The notes beneath the pieces were generated by a model, which worked only from the letters and a program-made list of their open reading frames with translations, ran no database searches and was not told the origin of the DNA. From positions 620,001-684,000 of the forward strand of contig FWXP01000001.1 in NCBI GenBank assembly GCA_900176545.1: 64,000 nt of DNA, read 5' to 3'. The stretch's first letter is position 1; every line of letters starts with the position of its first letter. This DNA is from Oscillospiraceae bacterium. GTDB lineage: Bacteria > Bacillota > Clostridia > Saccharofermentanales > Saccharofermentanaceae. Below, in pieces: positions 35,223 through 42,939 of this stretch. Both the position numbers and the translations under genes were made by a program.

Positions 35223-36401
35223 ATGGCTCTACTTTGTAAGAACTGTGCAGGTAAGCTCACATTTGATCCGCAAAAGCAGATGCTCGTATGTAGCAACTGT
35301 GACTCAGCTTTCAGACCAGAAGACATCGAGGATTCCGAGAAGGAGCTCCTCCTTCTCTCCGGAAAGCTTCGTGACGCAAGGATGTACATTTGCAATCACT
35401 GCGGCGCAGAAGTTGAACTTAATGAGAGCGAAGCATCCTCCTTCTGTCTCTTCTGCGGTAATCCCGCCATCGTTTTCAAGGGTATCGAGAAGACAAAATG
35501 TCCTGATCTCATAATCCCTTTCAAGATCCCCAAGGAAGAGGCACAATCCAAACTGGAGACACTTCTAAAGAAGAGCTTTCGTCTTAACAAGAAGCAGAAG
35601 AACTTCGAAGTCGAAAAGATAAGGGGAATATATATTCCCTACTGGAAAGTCGCTGCGAAGCTTTATGACTCATATGAGGTAAGGACCGATATCGGAACCA
35701 GCGATAATTCCCACTATGTATATACATCCATCTCGGGAACGATGGACCTGGATCCGCTTCCCATATACGGTTCCGATATGCTTCCGGAAGTCACGCTGAA
35801 CCAGATGGATTTCTGGGACTTCTCCGAAGCGGTTCCTTTCGACGAGGAATACCTCGCAGGATTCTATTCGGATGCTGCGGATACGTCTTACGATGACATA
35901 AAGGATAAGACTGCCAGAAGGGGCGATGCCGTCTTCAAGGAGAGGACCGTATCCCATGCCAAGGGCAGCAAGACAAACTACACGACATCTATACCTGTCA
36001 TCGAGATGACTAAGACTCCTGAATATGTTCTTGTACCAATATGGTTCATCACTCTTGATAATCATGACGGAACAAGATCCACCTTCATGGTCAACGGTCA
36101 GACCGGCCAGAGTGTAGGCACATTTCCAGTCAACTTCAAGGAATTCTTCCTTGGAATACTAAAGAGATCACTTATCGCGACGATCGCAGTGGCAGTATTA
36201 TCCGTTATTGTCGCACTCTTTGCAGGTCCTCTCCTGCTGGGAGTCGATATCGCATTGCTAAGCGCGGATTTCATGCTCGTTCCGTTAGCATTCTTTGTCG
36301 GCATAATCGCGATCATAGTTGCCTGCCACAGCCACAATGTCAACAGGGACGAAGCCAAGACTACGGCTTATGTATCAAAGAGAAAGGGGGATGACGCATG
36401 A
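35223..36401 (+). CDS. Double-zinc-ribbon membrane protein, module 3
   Basis: 392 residues, the most diverged of the three paralogs. Zinc ribbons: LCKNCAGKL..VCSNCDSAF and ICNHCGAEV..FCLFCGNPA. Shared motifs: LIIPFKIPKEEA, RGIYIPYWKV, LAGFYSDAAD, MVNGQTGQSVG. Two C-terminal membrane segments (about 305-330 and 335-360). The part between the ribbons is shorter than in modules 1 and 2. AGAAAGG precedes the ATG. Its stop overlaps the start of the small partner by 4 bp. Confidence 0.85.
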   Translation: MALLCKNCAGKLTFDPQKQMLVCSNCDSAFRPEDIEDSEKELLLLSGKLRDARMYICNHCGAEVELNESEASSFCLFCGNPAIVFKGIEKTKCPDLIIPFKIPKEEAQSKLETLLKKSFRLNKKQKNFEVEKIRGIYIPYWKVAAKLYDSYEVRTDIGTSDNSHYVYTSISGTMDLDPLPIYGSDMLPEVTLNQMDFWDFSEAVPFDEEYLAGFYSDAADTSYDDIKDKTARRGDAVFKERTVSHAKGSKTNYTTSIPVIEMTKTPEYVLVPIWFITLDNHDGTRSTFMVNGQTGQSVGTFPVNFKEFFLGILKRSLIATIAVAVLSVIVALFAGPLLLGVDIALLSADFMLVPLAFFVGIIAIIVACHSHNVNRDEAKTTAYVSKRKGDDA

Positions 36402-36796
36402 AAGGAATAGAAGAAATGCTGGATCTTTTACTTGGCGATGTAGAGATACCGCTTCCGATCCTTGTTCTCCTGACGATAGTTGCGGTCATTCCGCTCTTTG
36501 CAACCGTCATATTTGCAATTGATGCCATAAGGCTCGTCGCAGCTTCAAGGATAGTCATAAAGGGAAAGATAAGAAGACTCCCCGACTACCCTTATGAGAT
36601 CGAGGGGGTTACACAGTGTGAGCATTCGGGACTTATAAGGTCCAATATCGCACGGACTAATACCGCTTCCGCTAAGTACGAACCGGAACTTTTCAGAAAC
36701 GGCAGCGCTTCCTCATCTTCTCAAGGCACATATAACTACGATGAGTCTGACGGAATACCTGCTGTAGACAGGCCGCTGTTCAAGCCTAAGGAATGA
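36398..36796 (+). CDS. Small FKPL-tail membrane protein, module 3
   Basis: 132 residues. The first 16 residues are amphipathic, one span lies at about 19-43, and then comes a polar Ser/Asn-rich region. The end, SDGIPAVDRPLFKPKE, is a reduced form of the DIPEDIP..DIP.FKPL tail of the other two, keeping IP, D-P-LFKP. It is translationally coupled to its partner through an ATGA overlap, and its stop is only 3 bp from the stop of the convergent blaR1-like gene, leaving no room for a separate terminator. Confidence 0.75.
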   Translation: MKGIEEMLDLLLGDVEIPLPILVLLTIVAVIPLFATVIFAIDAIRLVAASRIVIKGKIRRLPDYPYEIEGVTQCEHSGLIRSNIARTNTASAKYEPELFRNGSASSSSQGTYNYDESDGIPAVDRPLFKPKE

Positions 36797-36798
36797 TA

Positions 36799-38067
36799 TC
36801 AGAGGATATCATAGACGGGATGAGATGTATCGGGAGCGATCTCGTTATGATCAAGTATCGTTGCCGAGGACGTGTAACCGCCTCTTTCGCATTGCGTACA
36901 GTCGAATCTTACCTCAGTAGTCTTGTCACCTGAAAAGACTGTAACATATACCACCAGATCATCATTGCCGGGCTCGTACAAACAGTCTTCCACGCGGAAA
37001 GAGATATTGTCTCTGCTGTCGGAAAACTCCTGCCAGTTGCTGCTTAAGTATCCGTTGATATTACCTCGGATCATTGAAAATTCGTTGTAGGAATAGTAAT
37101 CATACACGCTGTATTCGGCATTAAGATCTTCCGGCATAGTATGATAGAACTCAAACTCGGGACATGACCAGTCTGAACGGTAGATAGCCTTGGCATTCGT
37201 CAGGAAGAATGCTGATACCAGAAGGACTGCTAAAACTCCGATCATCCCGGTTGCCATATAATGCTTATTCTTTCTGCCTAAAGCCTTGATACGTGTCTCA
37301 AGATCCACCTCGCCGAATGCGACATTAGCGGGAGTTATCTTACGGGAAGCAAGATTTAAGAGCGCATATGCATAAGATGCTCTTTCCTCTCCGGAATACC
37401 CTCTTGTAGCCTCTTCATCGCAATACAGCTCAATATCTCGACTGAAACATATAAAAGCCATCCAGATAAGAGGATTGAACCAGTTAACTGAAAGAAGCAC
37501 GTAGGACAATACTTTCCAAATATGGTCCTTATGTTTGATATGGATCTTCTCATGTCTTACGATATGTTCCACGAACGAAGGATCCGCCGATGAAGGCACA
37601 AGTATCTTAGGTCTTATAAGTCCTAATACAAATCCGTTATCAATATCGTCACAGATATAGACATTCTCTTCCCGCCTGATCCTTGCTCCCGCGCTTTCTC
37701 GAAGACGGATATAACTCTTCACTCCCAGTGCGAGCATAAGACAGGATCCGAAAAGCCATATCGAGAATGCGATCTTCTCTAAAGGAATCGAGCTGTCCTC
37801 TGACGTTAAAGGCGACAATACGGTATCAGGAATATCGGAAGAGATCACACCGCTTTCTATAACAGCGGTATCTACTACCTTCTCGGGTACGACCCCGACT
37901 GAAGAAGTAATAACAAAAGGACACATCAATCTTAATGCCACAAGCGTCCACAAGAGCATATTTACCTTTTTAGACACACTCTTAAGGAAGATACGAAGTA
38001 TGAGCATCACTGCGACAAATACAGTGTATATTATGACGAGATTAAGAGAAGAGATAATGCTTTCCAT
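36799..38067 (-). CDS. BlaR1/MecR1-type M56 membrane metalloprotease
   Basis: 422 residues. Several N-terminal membrane spans (about 7-28, 34-56, 98-118, later about 185-205), a cytoplasmic zinc protease motif HEKIH (His172, Glu173, His176), and one more span near 277-293. The C-terminal extracytoplasmic part (about 295-422) is short and lacks the SxxK penicillin-binding sensor of true BlaR1, so the signal is probably not a beta-lactam. It should cut the BlaI-type repressor encoded 6 bp upstream. GAAGGGAAGATGAG precedes ATG 38067. Confidence 0.87.
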   Translation of the reverse strand: MESIISSLNLVIIYTVFVAVMLILRIFLKSVSKKVNMLLWTLVALRLMCPFVITSSVGVVPEKVVDTAVIESGVISSDIPDTVLSPLTSEDSSIPLEKIAFSIWLFGSCLMLALGVKSYIRLRESAGARIRREENVYICDDIDNGFVLGLIRPKILVPSSADPSFVEHIVRHEKIHIKHKDHIWKVLSYVLLSVNWFNPLIWMAFICFSRDIELYCDEEATRGYSGEERASYAYALLNLASRKITPANVAFGEVDLETRIKALGRKNKHYMATGMIGVLAVLLVSAFFLTNAKAIYRSDWSCPEFEFYHTMPEDLNAEYSVYDYYSYNEFSMIRGNINGYLSSNWQEFSDSRDNISFRVEDCLYEPGNDDLVVYVTVFSGDKTTEVRFDCTQCERGGYTSSATILDHNEIAPDTSHPVYDIL

Positions 38068-38073
38068 ATATAC

Positions 38074-38427
38074 TCATCTTCCCTTCATATCTTCGATGAT
38101 CTTAGAGATCTTATCGATATCTTCGGAAGAGAGCTTTTTATTGTTGGCGAATGCTGCGATAAAAGCAGGAAGCGATCCGCCGTAGAACTCTTCTACTATC
38201 TCCTCTCCTTTGTCGGAACAATATTCGTCGTAAGTCTTAAGAGATCTTACGGTTCCGCTGTCGTTTATAAAAAGGCCCTTCTCGCAGAGCTTGCGAAGAA
38301 CGGTATATGTAGTAGGCTTCTTCCAGTCAAACTCCTTCTGACAGAGCTTAACGAGCTCGCCTGAAGGTATGGGTTCGTTATCCCAGATAAGCTTTGCGAA
38401 TCTTTCCTGAACTTCACCTAATTCCAT
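38074..38427 (-). CDS. BlaI/MecI-type winged-helix repressor
   Basis: 117 residues, full length for the family. The winged helix spans about 5-75 (LGEVQERFAKLIWDNE.., KPTTYTVLRKLCEKG), with the C-terminal dimerisation helices carrying the region where BlaR1-type proteases cut. It probably represses its own two-gene operon by binding the palindrome at 38441-38465, just upstream of its start. It is cotranscribed with the M56 protease; no beta-lactamase or other obvious target is adjacent, so the regulon lies elsewhere or is limited to itself. Confidence 0.92.
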   Translation of the reverse strand: MELGEVQERFAKLIWDNEPIPSGELVKLCQKEFDWKKPTTYTVLRKLCEKGLFINDSGTVRSLKTYDEYCSDKGEEIVEEFYGGSLPAFIAAFANNKKLSSEDIDKISKIIEDMKGR

Positions 38428-38440
38428 GTTAAGAGCCTTT

Positions 38441-38465
38441 CTTGGTTTATTCCTTATAAACCAAG
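38441..38465. promoter_or_regulatory. Palindromic operator upstream of the BlaI-type gene
   Basis: CTTGGTTTAT, 5-base spacer, ATAAACCAAG: a perfect 10-bp inverted repeat 14 bp upstream of the repressor start. A minus-strand TATAAG box lies inside it, so binding would block transcription. It has no T run, so it is not a terminator. The core differs from the TACA..TGTA operators known for BlaI/MecI. Confidence 0.75.
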
Positions 38466-38508
38466 TTTACTTCAAAAAGGCCCAAAGATAAACATGAAAT
38501 ATTACTGA

Positions 38509-39093
38509 TCACAGCCGGACAAACTCTAAGGCCCTGATATTCATCTCAACGAACTGAGGCTTTACCTTGCGTTTCATGGCTTCGATGATATCTTCGTGTG
38601 TGATATCGCCTAGAAGACCTGCTCTTGATGCGGCTCCCAGGAGGATCATGTTCATTGCCTTAGAAGATCCCACTTCCCTTACGGCAGTCTCCGTATCAAC
38701 GATAACAAGCTTACCGATATCCTTAAGTGACTTAAGATAGTCAGTCATGTCTGAGCCCTTGTAGGACGATCCCTTAAGTGCTGCCGTAACGGGCATTACT
38801 GCACGATCTGATGTTATTATAGCTCCGCCCTTCTTAAGGAAAGGAAGCATCCTTACAGTCTCAGACGGCTCGAATCCTATAATAAGATCAGCTTCTCCCG
38901 TGCCGATCATGGGAGTTAATGCATCTTCTCCGATCCTCAGGTGGCTCATTACGCTTCCGCCCTTCTGAGCCATACCTATAGTCTCGGCGGACTTGACTTC
39001 AAAACCTTTATTCATGGCTGCGGCTGCAACGAGCTTACTTGCAAGGACGGTACCCTGACCTCCTACGCCGCAAAGAACTATATTCGTACTCAT
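38509..39093 (-). CDS. iorB: Indolepyruvate ferredoxin oxidoreductase beta subunit
   Basis: About 194 residues from ATG 39093. An earlier in-frame codon (39126) lies inside iorA and is rejected because GGAGGG sits exactly before ATG 39093. It is a pyruvate-ferredoxin-oxidoreductase gamma-type domain with GVGGQGTVLAS at the start and AQKGGSVMSHLR in the middle. With IorA it oxidises indolepyruvate and other aryl pyruvates to aryl-acetyl-CoA, reducing ferredoxin, in anaerobic aromatic amino acid use. It starts 1 bp past the iorA stop. Confidence 0.94.
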   Translation of the reverse strand: MSTNIVLCGVGGQGTVLASKLVAAAAMNKGFEVKSAETIGMAQKGGSVMSHLRIGEDALTPMIGTGEADLIIGFEPSETVRMLPFLKKGGAIITSDRAVMPVTAALKGSSYKGSDMTDYLKSLKDIGKLVIVDTETAVREVGSSKAMNMILLGAASRAGLLGDITHEDIIEAMKRKVKPQFVEMNIRALEFVRL

Positions 39094-39094
39094 A

Positions 39095-40900
39095 TCACTT
39101 GCCCTCCGAAGCTTTGATCGCGCCAACGGGACAGATCTGAGAGCACAGTCCGCATCCGTTACAAAGAGAATCGTCTACTACGACCTTGTTATCCCTGATG
39201 ATAAGTCCCGGACAGCCGATCTCCTTTATGCACTTTCTGCAGTCGATACAGTTATCGCCTACGCACATCGGTCTCTCGGGCTTGAAGAGCATGGCACAGG
39301 GGCTCTCGAATATGATCGCTTTAACGCCCGGCTTATCTGCCGTCTCCTTGACCTTCTTTACGGCTTCATCAAGTCTTAAAGGATCTATCCTCTCTACTAC
39401 TTCAACACCGACGCCTCTAAGTACGGCTTCGATATCGATCTTGGCATTTATCTCGCCCATCATGGTCCTTCCTGTACCCGGATGAGGCTGATGACCCGTC
39501 ATGGCTGTAGTCGAGTTATCGAGTATGACGATCGTCGTCTCCGATTGGTTATATACTGCATTGACCGCACCAGTTATAGCCGATGCGAAGAAAGTGGAAT
39601 CACCGACAAAGGAGAAGCATTTTGTGTCGGGCTTTATCCTTCCTACTCCCTGCGCGATATTTACGCCTGCACCCATACAAAGGCATGTATCCACCATATC
39701 AAGGGGCATTGCATTTCCTAATGTATAGCATCCGATATCTCCCGCAAAGATGGTCTCTCTTCCTTTCATAGCCTGCTTGACTGCATAAAAGGATGCTCTG
39801 TGAGGACATCCTGCGCATAGTACGGGAGGTCTTACGGGAAGCTCGGGAACTGTTGTGTCAGCTTCCGTCGATCCTGTCTCCCATCCCATAAAGCTTGAGA
39901 TATATCTTGTAACATCGTCTCTTGAGTTCTCGCCCGAGAGTGCAACGTCATCAGTGAGCTTTCCTCTTATCTTGGTATCAAGATGATACTTACCGCAGAT
40001 ATAAGTAAGCTCACGTTCTATTACGGGATCTAACTCCTCTATGCAGAGGACTTCGTTGTTTGCCTTGAGGAATTCCACCGCCAGCTTCTCGGGGAAAGGA
40101 AAAGGTGTAGCAACCTTAAGTATATTGGGCTGCTCTTCACTGCCTTTAATGGTCTCCATAGCATGCGCAAAGCTTATTCCGTTTGCTGCTATTCCCTTGC
40201 GTGTATTTCCCTTAAGAAATGCATTTCGGGCATAGTCTGAAAAAACATCTGAGAGCTCCCTGTTACGCTTCTCTATAAGTGCATGGTTCCTGTTGGAGAG
40301 CTTCGGGAATATGACCCATCTGGAAGAGTCCTTTACAAAGCCCTCGGGACGGTTCGTGTAGAACTCATTCTCATCCTTTACCTCAACTGAAGCATATGCA
40401 TGGCACACCCTTGTAGTAGGTCTGAAGAAAACGGGCGTATTGTACTTCTCGGAATATTCATAAGCCTCGATCATCATCTCATATGCTTCCTGCGCAGAGG
40501 AAGGATCGAAGCACGGAACCTTGGAATACATGGCGAAAGTCCTTGTGTCCTGCTCCGTCTGAGAAGAAATGGGGCCGGGATCATCTGCAACGAGGATGAC
40601 CATGCCTCCCTTTACTCCCACATATTCAAGGCTCATAAGAGGGTCTGAAGCTACATTGAGACCTACCTGCTTCATGGTAACAAGTGTCCTTGCACCGGAA
40701 TAAGCGGCACCTGCTGCTACCTCCATAGCAGCCTTCTCATTAACGGACCACTCTACGTAGATACTGCCGTCGTTATACTTGGCAACTGTCTCGAGGACTT
40801 CCGTAGAAGGGGTTCCGGGGTATCCTGCAACAAGGTTGACACCTGCTGCGACGGCACCCATGGCTATCGCTTCATTACCCATCATGAACTCTTTATGCAT
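39095..40900 (-). CDS. iorA: Indolepyruvate ferredoxin oxidoreductase alpha subunit
   Basis: A 601-residue thiamine-diphosphate enzyme. The N-terminal pyrimidine-binding region (MMGNEAIAMGA, AGYPGTPSTEV) is followed by the central and PP-binding domains (GDIGCYTLG, GDSTFFASAITGAVNAVYN) and a C-terminal two-[4Fe-4S] ferredoxin domain (CIDCRKCIKEIGCPG, CNGCGLCSQICPVGAI). Substrates are indole-, phenyl- and hydroxyphenyl-pyruvate. The aryl-acetyl-CoA product can be made into acid plus ATP by an acyl-CoA synthetase; the phenylacetate-CoA ligase at 29768-31003 may interact metabolically. GGAGAG precedes ATG 40900. Confidence 0.96.
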   Translation of the reverse strand: MHKEFMMGNEAIAMGAVAAGVNLVAGYPGTPSTEVLETVAKYNDGSIYVEWSVNEKAAMEVAAGAAYSGARTLVTMKQVGLNVASDPLMSLEYVGVKGGMVILVADDPGPISSQTEQDTRTFAMYSKVPCFDPSSAQEAYEMMIEAYEYSEKYNTPVFFRPTTRVCHAYASVEVKDENEFYTNRPEGFVKDSSRWVIFPKLSNRNHALIEKRNRELSDVFSDYARNAFLKGNTRKGIAANGISFAHAMETIKGSEEQPNILKVATPFPFPEKLAVEFLKANNEVLCIEELDPVIERELTYICGKYHLDTKIRGKLTDDVALSGENSRDDVTRYISSFMGWETGSTEADTTVPELPVRPPVLCAGCPHRASFYAVKQAMKGRETIFAGDIGCYTLGNAMPLDMVDTCLCMGAGVNIAQGVGRIKPDTKCFSFVGDSTFFASAITGAVNAVYNQSETTIVILDNSTTAMTGHQPHPGTGRTMMGEINAKIDIEAVLRGVGVEVVERIDPLRLDEAVKKVKETADKPGVKAIIFESPCAMLFKPERPMCVGDNCIDCRKCIKEIGCPGLIIRDNKVVVDDSLCNGCGLCSQICPVGAIKASEGK

Positions 40901-40937
40901 GAGAGTCTCTCCTTATTTAAGAAAAATAAATATAAAC

Positions 40938-40966
40938 TTCAAGAATTATAACACTTTTGGTATAAT
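40938..40966 (+). promoter_or_regulatory. ychF promoter
   Basis: TTCAAG, 17-base spacer, perfect TATAAT, 38 bp upstream of the ychF start. Confidence 0.65.
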
Positions 40967-41004
40967 GCTGTATGATTTTCGCAATACAAAAGAGGTGTTT
41001 ATAA

Positions 41005-42096
41005 ATGAAACTTGGAATCGTAGGACTTCCTAATGTCGGTAAGAGTACTCTCTTTAACGCTATCACCAAGGCCGGAGCAGAATCAGCTAACTACCCTTTC
41101 TGCACCATCGAGCCTAACGTAGGTGTCGTATCAGTACCTGACGAGAGACTCGATAAGCTCGCCGAGATGTATAACCCTGAGAAGTACACACCCGCGGTCA
41201 TCGAGTTCGTTGATATCGCAGGTCTCGTTAAGGGCGCGAGCAAGGGTGAAGGACTCGGTAACAAGTTCCTCTCCAACATAAGAGAAGTCGATGCCATCTG
41301 CCATGTAGTAAGATGCTTCGACGATCCTGATGTAGTACACGTTGACGGCTCTGCAGACCCTGCAAGAGACATCGGAGTTATCGAATTGGAGCTCATCCTC
41401 TCAGATATGGAGATCATGGAGAAGAGGATCGAGAGAACACAGAAGATGATGAAGGGCGGCGACAAGTCCTTCGCAGCTGAGCTCGCAGTATACGAGAAGG
41501 TCTATGCTGCACTTGAGGCAGAAAAGCCCGCTCGTCTCGTAGAGCTCGACGAAGAAGAGAGAGCATTCATGAAGGAAGTACAGCTCATCTCCATGAAGCC
41601 AGTTCTCTACTGCGCTAATATCGCAGAATCCGATATCAAGAATCCCGATATTCCCTACGTTAACGTTGTAAGGGATATCGCAGCTAAGTCAGGAAGCGAA
41701 GTAGTAGTCATCTCCGCTAAGATCGAGGATGAATTAGGACAGCTCGATCCCGAGGACAGAGAGATGTTCCTTGAGGACTTAGGCATCGATTCAGCAGGTC
41801 TTGATAAGATGATCAAGGCTTCCTATAAGCTCTTAGGTCTTATCTCCTACCTGACGGCAGGTCCTCAGGAAGTTCGTGCATGGACCATCAAGGAAGGTAC
41901 AAAGGCTCCTCAGGCTGCAGGTAAGATCCATACAGACTTCGAGAGAGGCTTTATCCGTGCTGAAGTTGTCGCTTACGACGACCTCGTATCCTGCGGTTCC
42001 ATGACGGCAGCTAAGGAGAAGGGTCTTGTAAGATCCGAAGGTAAGGAATACGTCATGAAGGACGGAGATGTTGTCCTCTTCAGGTTCAATGTCTGA
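41005..42096 (+). CDS. ychF: Redox-regulated OBG-type ATPase YchF
   Basis: 363 residues, normal length. P-loop GLPNVGKST (7-15), the switch region DIAGLVKGAS, and an altered specificity motif (the family binds ATP rather than GTP). A coiled coil fills about 130-170 and the TGS domain ends the protein. Family members bind ribosomes and affect translation and oxidative stress responses. AGAGGTG precedes the ATG; it is transcribed alone from its own promoter and ends at a strong terminator. Confidence 0.97.
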   Translation: MKLGIVGLPNVGKSTLFNAITKAGAESANYPFCTIEPNVGVVSVPDERLDKLAEMYNPEKYTPAVIEFVDIAGLVKGASKGEGLGNKFLSNIREVDAICHVVRCFDDPDVVHVDGSADPARDIGVIELELILSDMEIMEKRIERTQKMMKGGDKSFAAELAVYEKVYAALEAEKPARLVELDEEERAFMKEVQLISMKPVLYCANIAESDIKNPDIPYVNVVRDIAAKSGSEVVVISAKIEDELGQLDPEDREMFLEDLGIDSAGLDKMIKASYKLLGLISYLTAGPQEVRAWTIKEGTKAPQAAGKIHTDFERGFIRAEVVAYDDLVSCGSMTAAKEKGLVRSEGKEYVMKDGDVVLFRFNV

Positions 42097-42117
42097 TAAT
42101 AAACGACGATATACTTC

Positions 42118-42150
42118 AAGGCGATGATCTGTGACGGTCATCGCCTTTTT
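42118..42150 (+). terminator. Rho-independent terminator after ychF
   Basis: AAGGCGATGA pairs with TCATCGCCTT around a 10-base loop, followed by TTT. It lies 22 bp past the ychF stop. Confidence 0.9.
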
Positions 42151-42218
42151 CATGCTCATTTTGCTTCCTCACAGTGATATAATCGTCTTTGGTTAACGAA
42201 CATTACCAGAGGTACAAC

Positions 42219-42632
42219 ATGAATATTTCAAACCGCAGCTTTCTCTTTGCAATAGGAGTATTTCTCCTTAGCATAGGGATCTTATTTTGTGCAGCCCCGG
42301 GTATCCTTCTTCTATCAATGAAGGATACTGAAGCAACTCTTATCGAGAATAACGGAAAGAGTCTCGGAGATTTCAACTGGCAGATCGAATACACTATGAA
42401 CGGAAAAACACATACGGGAACATATAACTTTCCCGTAATGTCTTTCCACTCACCTGGTGATACAGTTACCATAAGATGCAGCAGTATCGCTCCAAACATC
42501 ATTCAAAGCAGCAGTGCCCTTGAGTTCATGCTTCCCTTTGTGGTAGCAGCCTTTCCATTCGTAACGGTAGGCACTATATTCGTTATAGTATTCAGGAAGC
42601 GTAAACCTAAGAACACTACGACAGCTCATTAA
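42219..42632 (+). CDS. DUF3592-like small membrane protein
   Basis: 137 residues from ATG 42219 (AGAGG 8 bp upstream; the open frame extends to 42189 but without a ribosome site). Two membrane spans (about 10-32 and 105-127) bracket a small extracytoplasmic beta domain with VEYTMNGKTHTG-like pattern and HSPGDTVTIRC, as in DUF3592 proteins. The role is unknown. An extended -10 box (TGATATAAT) lies at 42174-42182. Confidence 0.7.
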   Translation: MNISNRSFLFAIGVFLLSIGILFCAAPGILLLSMKDTEATLIENNGKSLGDFNWQIEYTMNGKTHTGTYNFPVMSFHSPGDTVTIRCSSIAPNIIQSSSALEFMLPFVVAAFPFVTVGTIFVIVFRKRKPKNTTTAH

Positions 42633-42646
42633 GAAAATACATAAAG

Positions 42647-42672
42647 ATGCCCGCACCATAAGGTACGGGCAT
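42647..42672. terminator. Two-way terminator between convergent small genes
   Basis: ATGCCCGCACC pairs with GGTACGGGCAT (one G-U pair) around 4 bases. It has modest T-rich tails on both strands, and lies between the DUF3592-like gene and the zinc-ribbon gene. Confidence 0.5.
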
Positions 42673-42696
42673 TCTCATATTCTCTTAGAAATGTTC

Positions 42697-42939
42697 TTAA
42701 GGATTACTCTCCTTCATTTCCTTGAACTCTTCTGAAGTAAGCTTCTTCATTATTCCGCAGTTAGGGCAGAAGATCATCTTGTAGCCGAAGACGGGAAATA
42801 CGGGAATAAAGAATATGTGAAAGTATCCCCCTTCTTTTGTAAGTGAAGCATCGACCTCATGTCCGCAGTTAGTACATCTCATCCTGCCAAGCTGCTTAAC
42901 ATGCTTGAGCTTCTTCTTGGTTCCGTAATAAATGATCAT
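42697..42939 (-). CDS. Small zinc-ribbon protein
   Basis: 80 residues. CTNC at about 22-25 and CPNC at about 58-61 form a zinc ribbon; between them is a hydrophobic patch (FHIFFIPVFPVFGYK) too short for a clear span. It resembles short zinc-ribbon family proteins of Firmicutes with no known function. It starts with GGAGGTG and shares one base with the stop of the preceding gene (TAATG), so the two are coupled. Confidence 0.75.
   Translation of the reverse strand: MIIYYGTKKKLKHVKQLGRMRCTNCGHEVDASLTKEGGYFHIFFIPVFPVFGYKMIFCPNCGIMKKLTSEEFKEMKESNP

Larger units (their letters stand above)
32059..36796 (+). repeat. Three tandem copies of a two-gene zinc-ribbon / FKPL-tail module
   Basis: Copies are at 32059-33631, 33650-35207 and 35223-36796. 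Each has a 392-412-residue protein with two CxxC..CxxC zinc ribbons, an IPYW motif and C-terminal membrane segment(s), followed within 0-1 bp (or overlapping by 4 bp) by a 110-132-residue single-span protein with an acidic IP-rich tail. Copies are similar in protein but clearly diverged, so the duplication is old. No other gene interrupts the array. Confidence 0.9.

Noticed and set aside
36799-38427. Beta-lactam resistance locus
   Set aside because: Although the genes are BlaR1/BlaI-like, the sensor lacks penicillin-binding motifs and no beta-lactamase or mecA gene is nearby.
38441-38465. Palindrome as a terminator of iorB
   Set aside because: No T run on either strand, about 45 bp past iorB, and directly before a BlaI-type gene; an operator is more likely.
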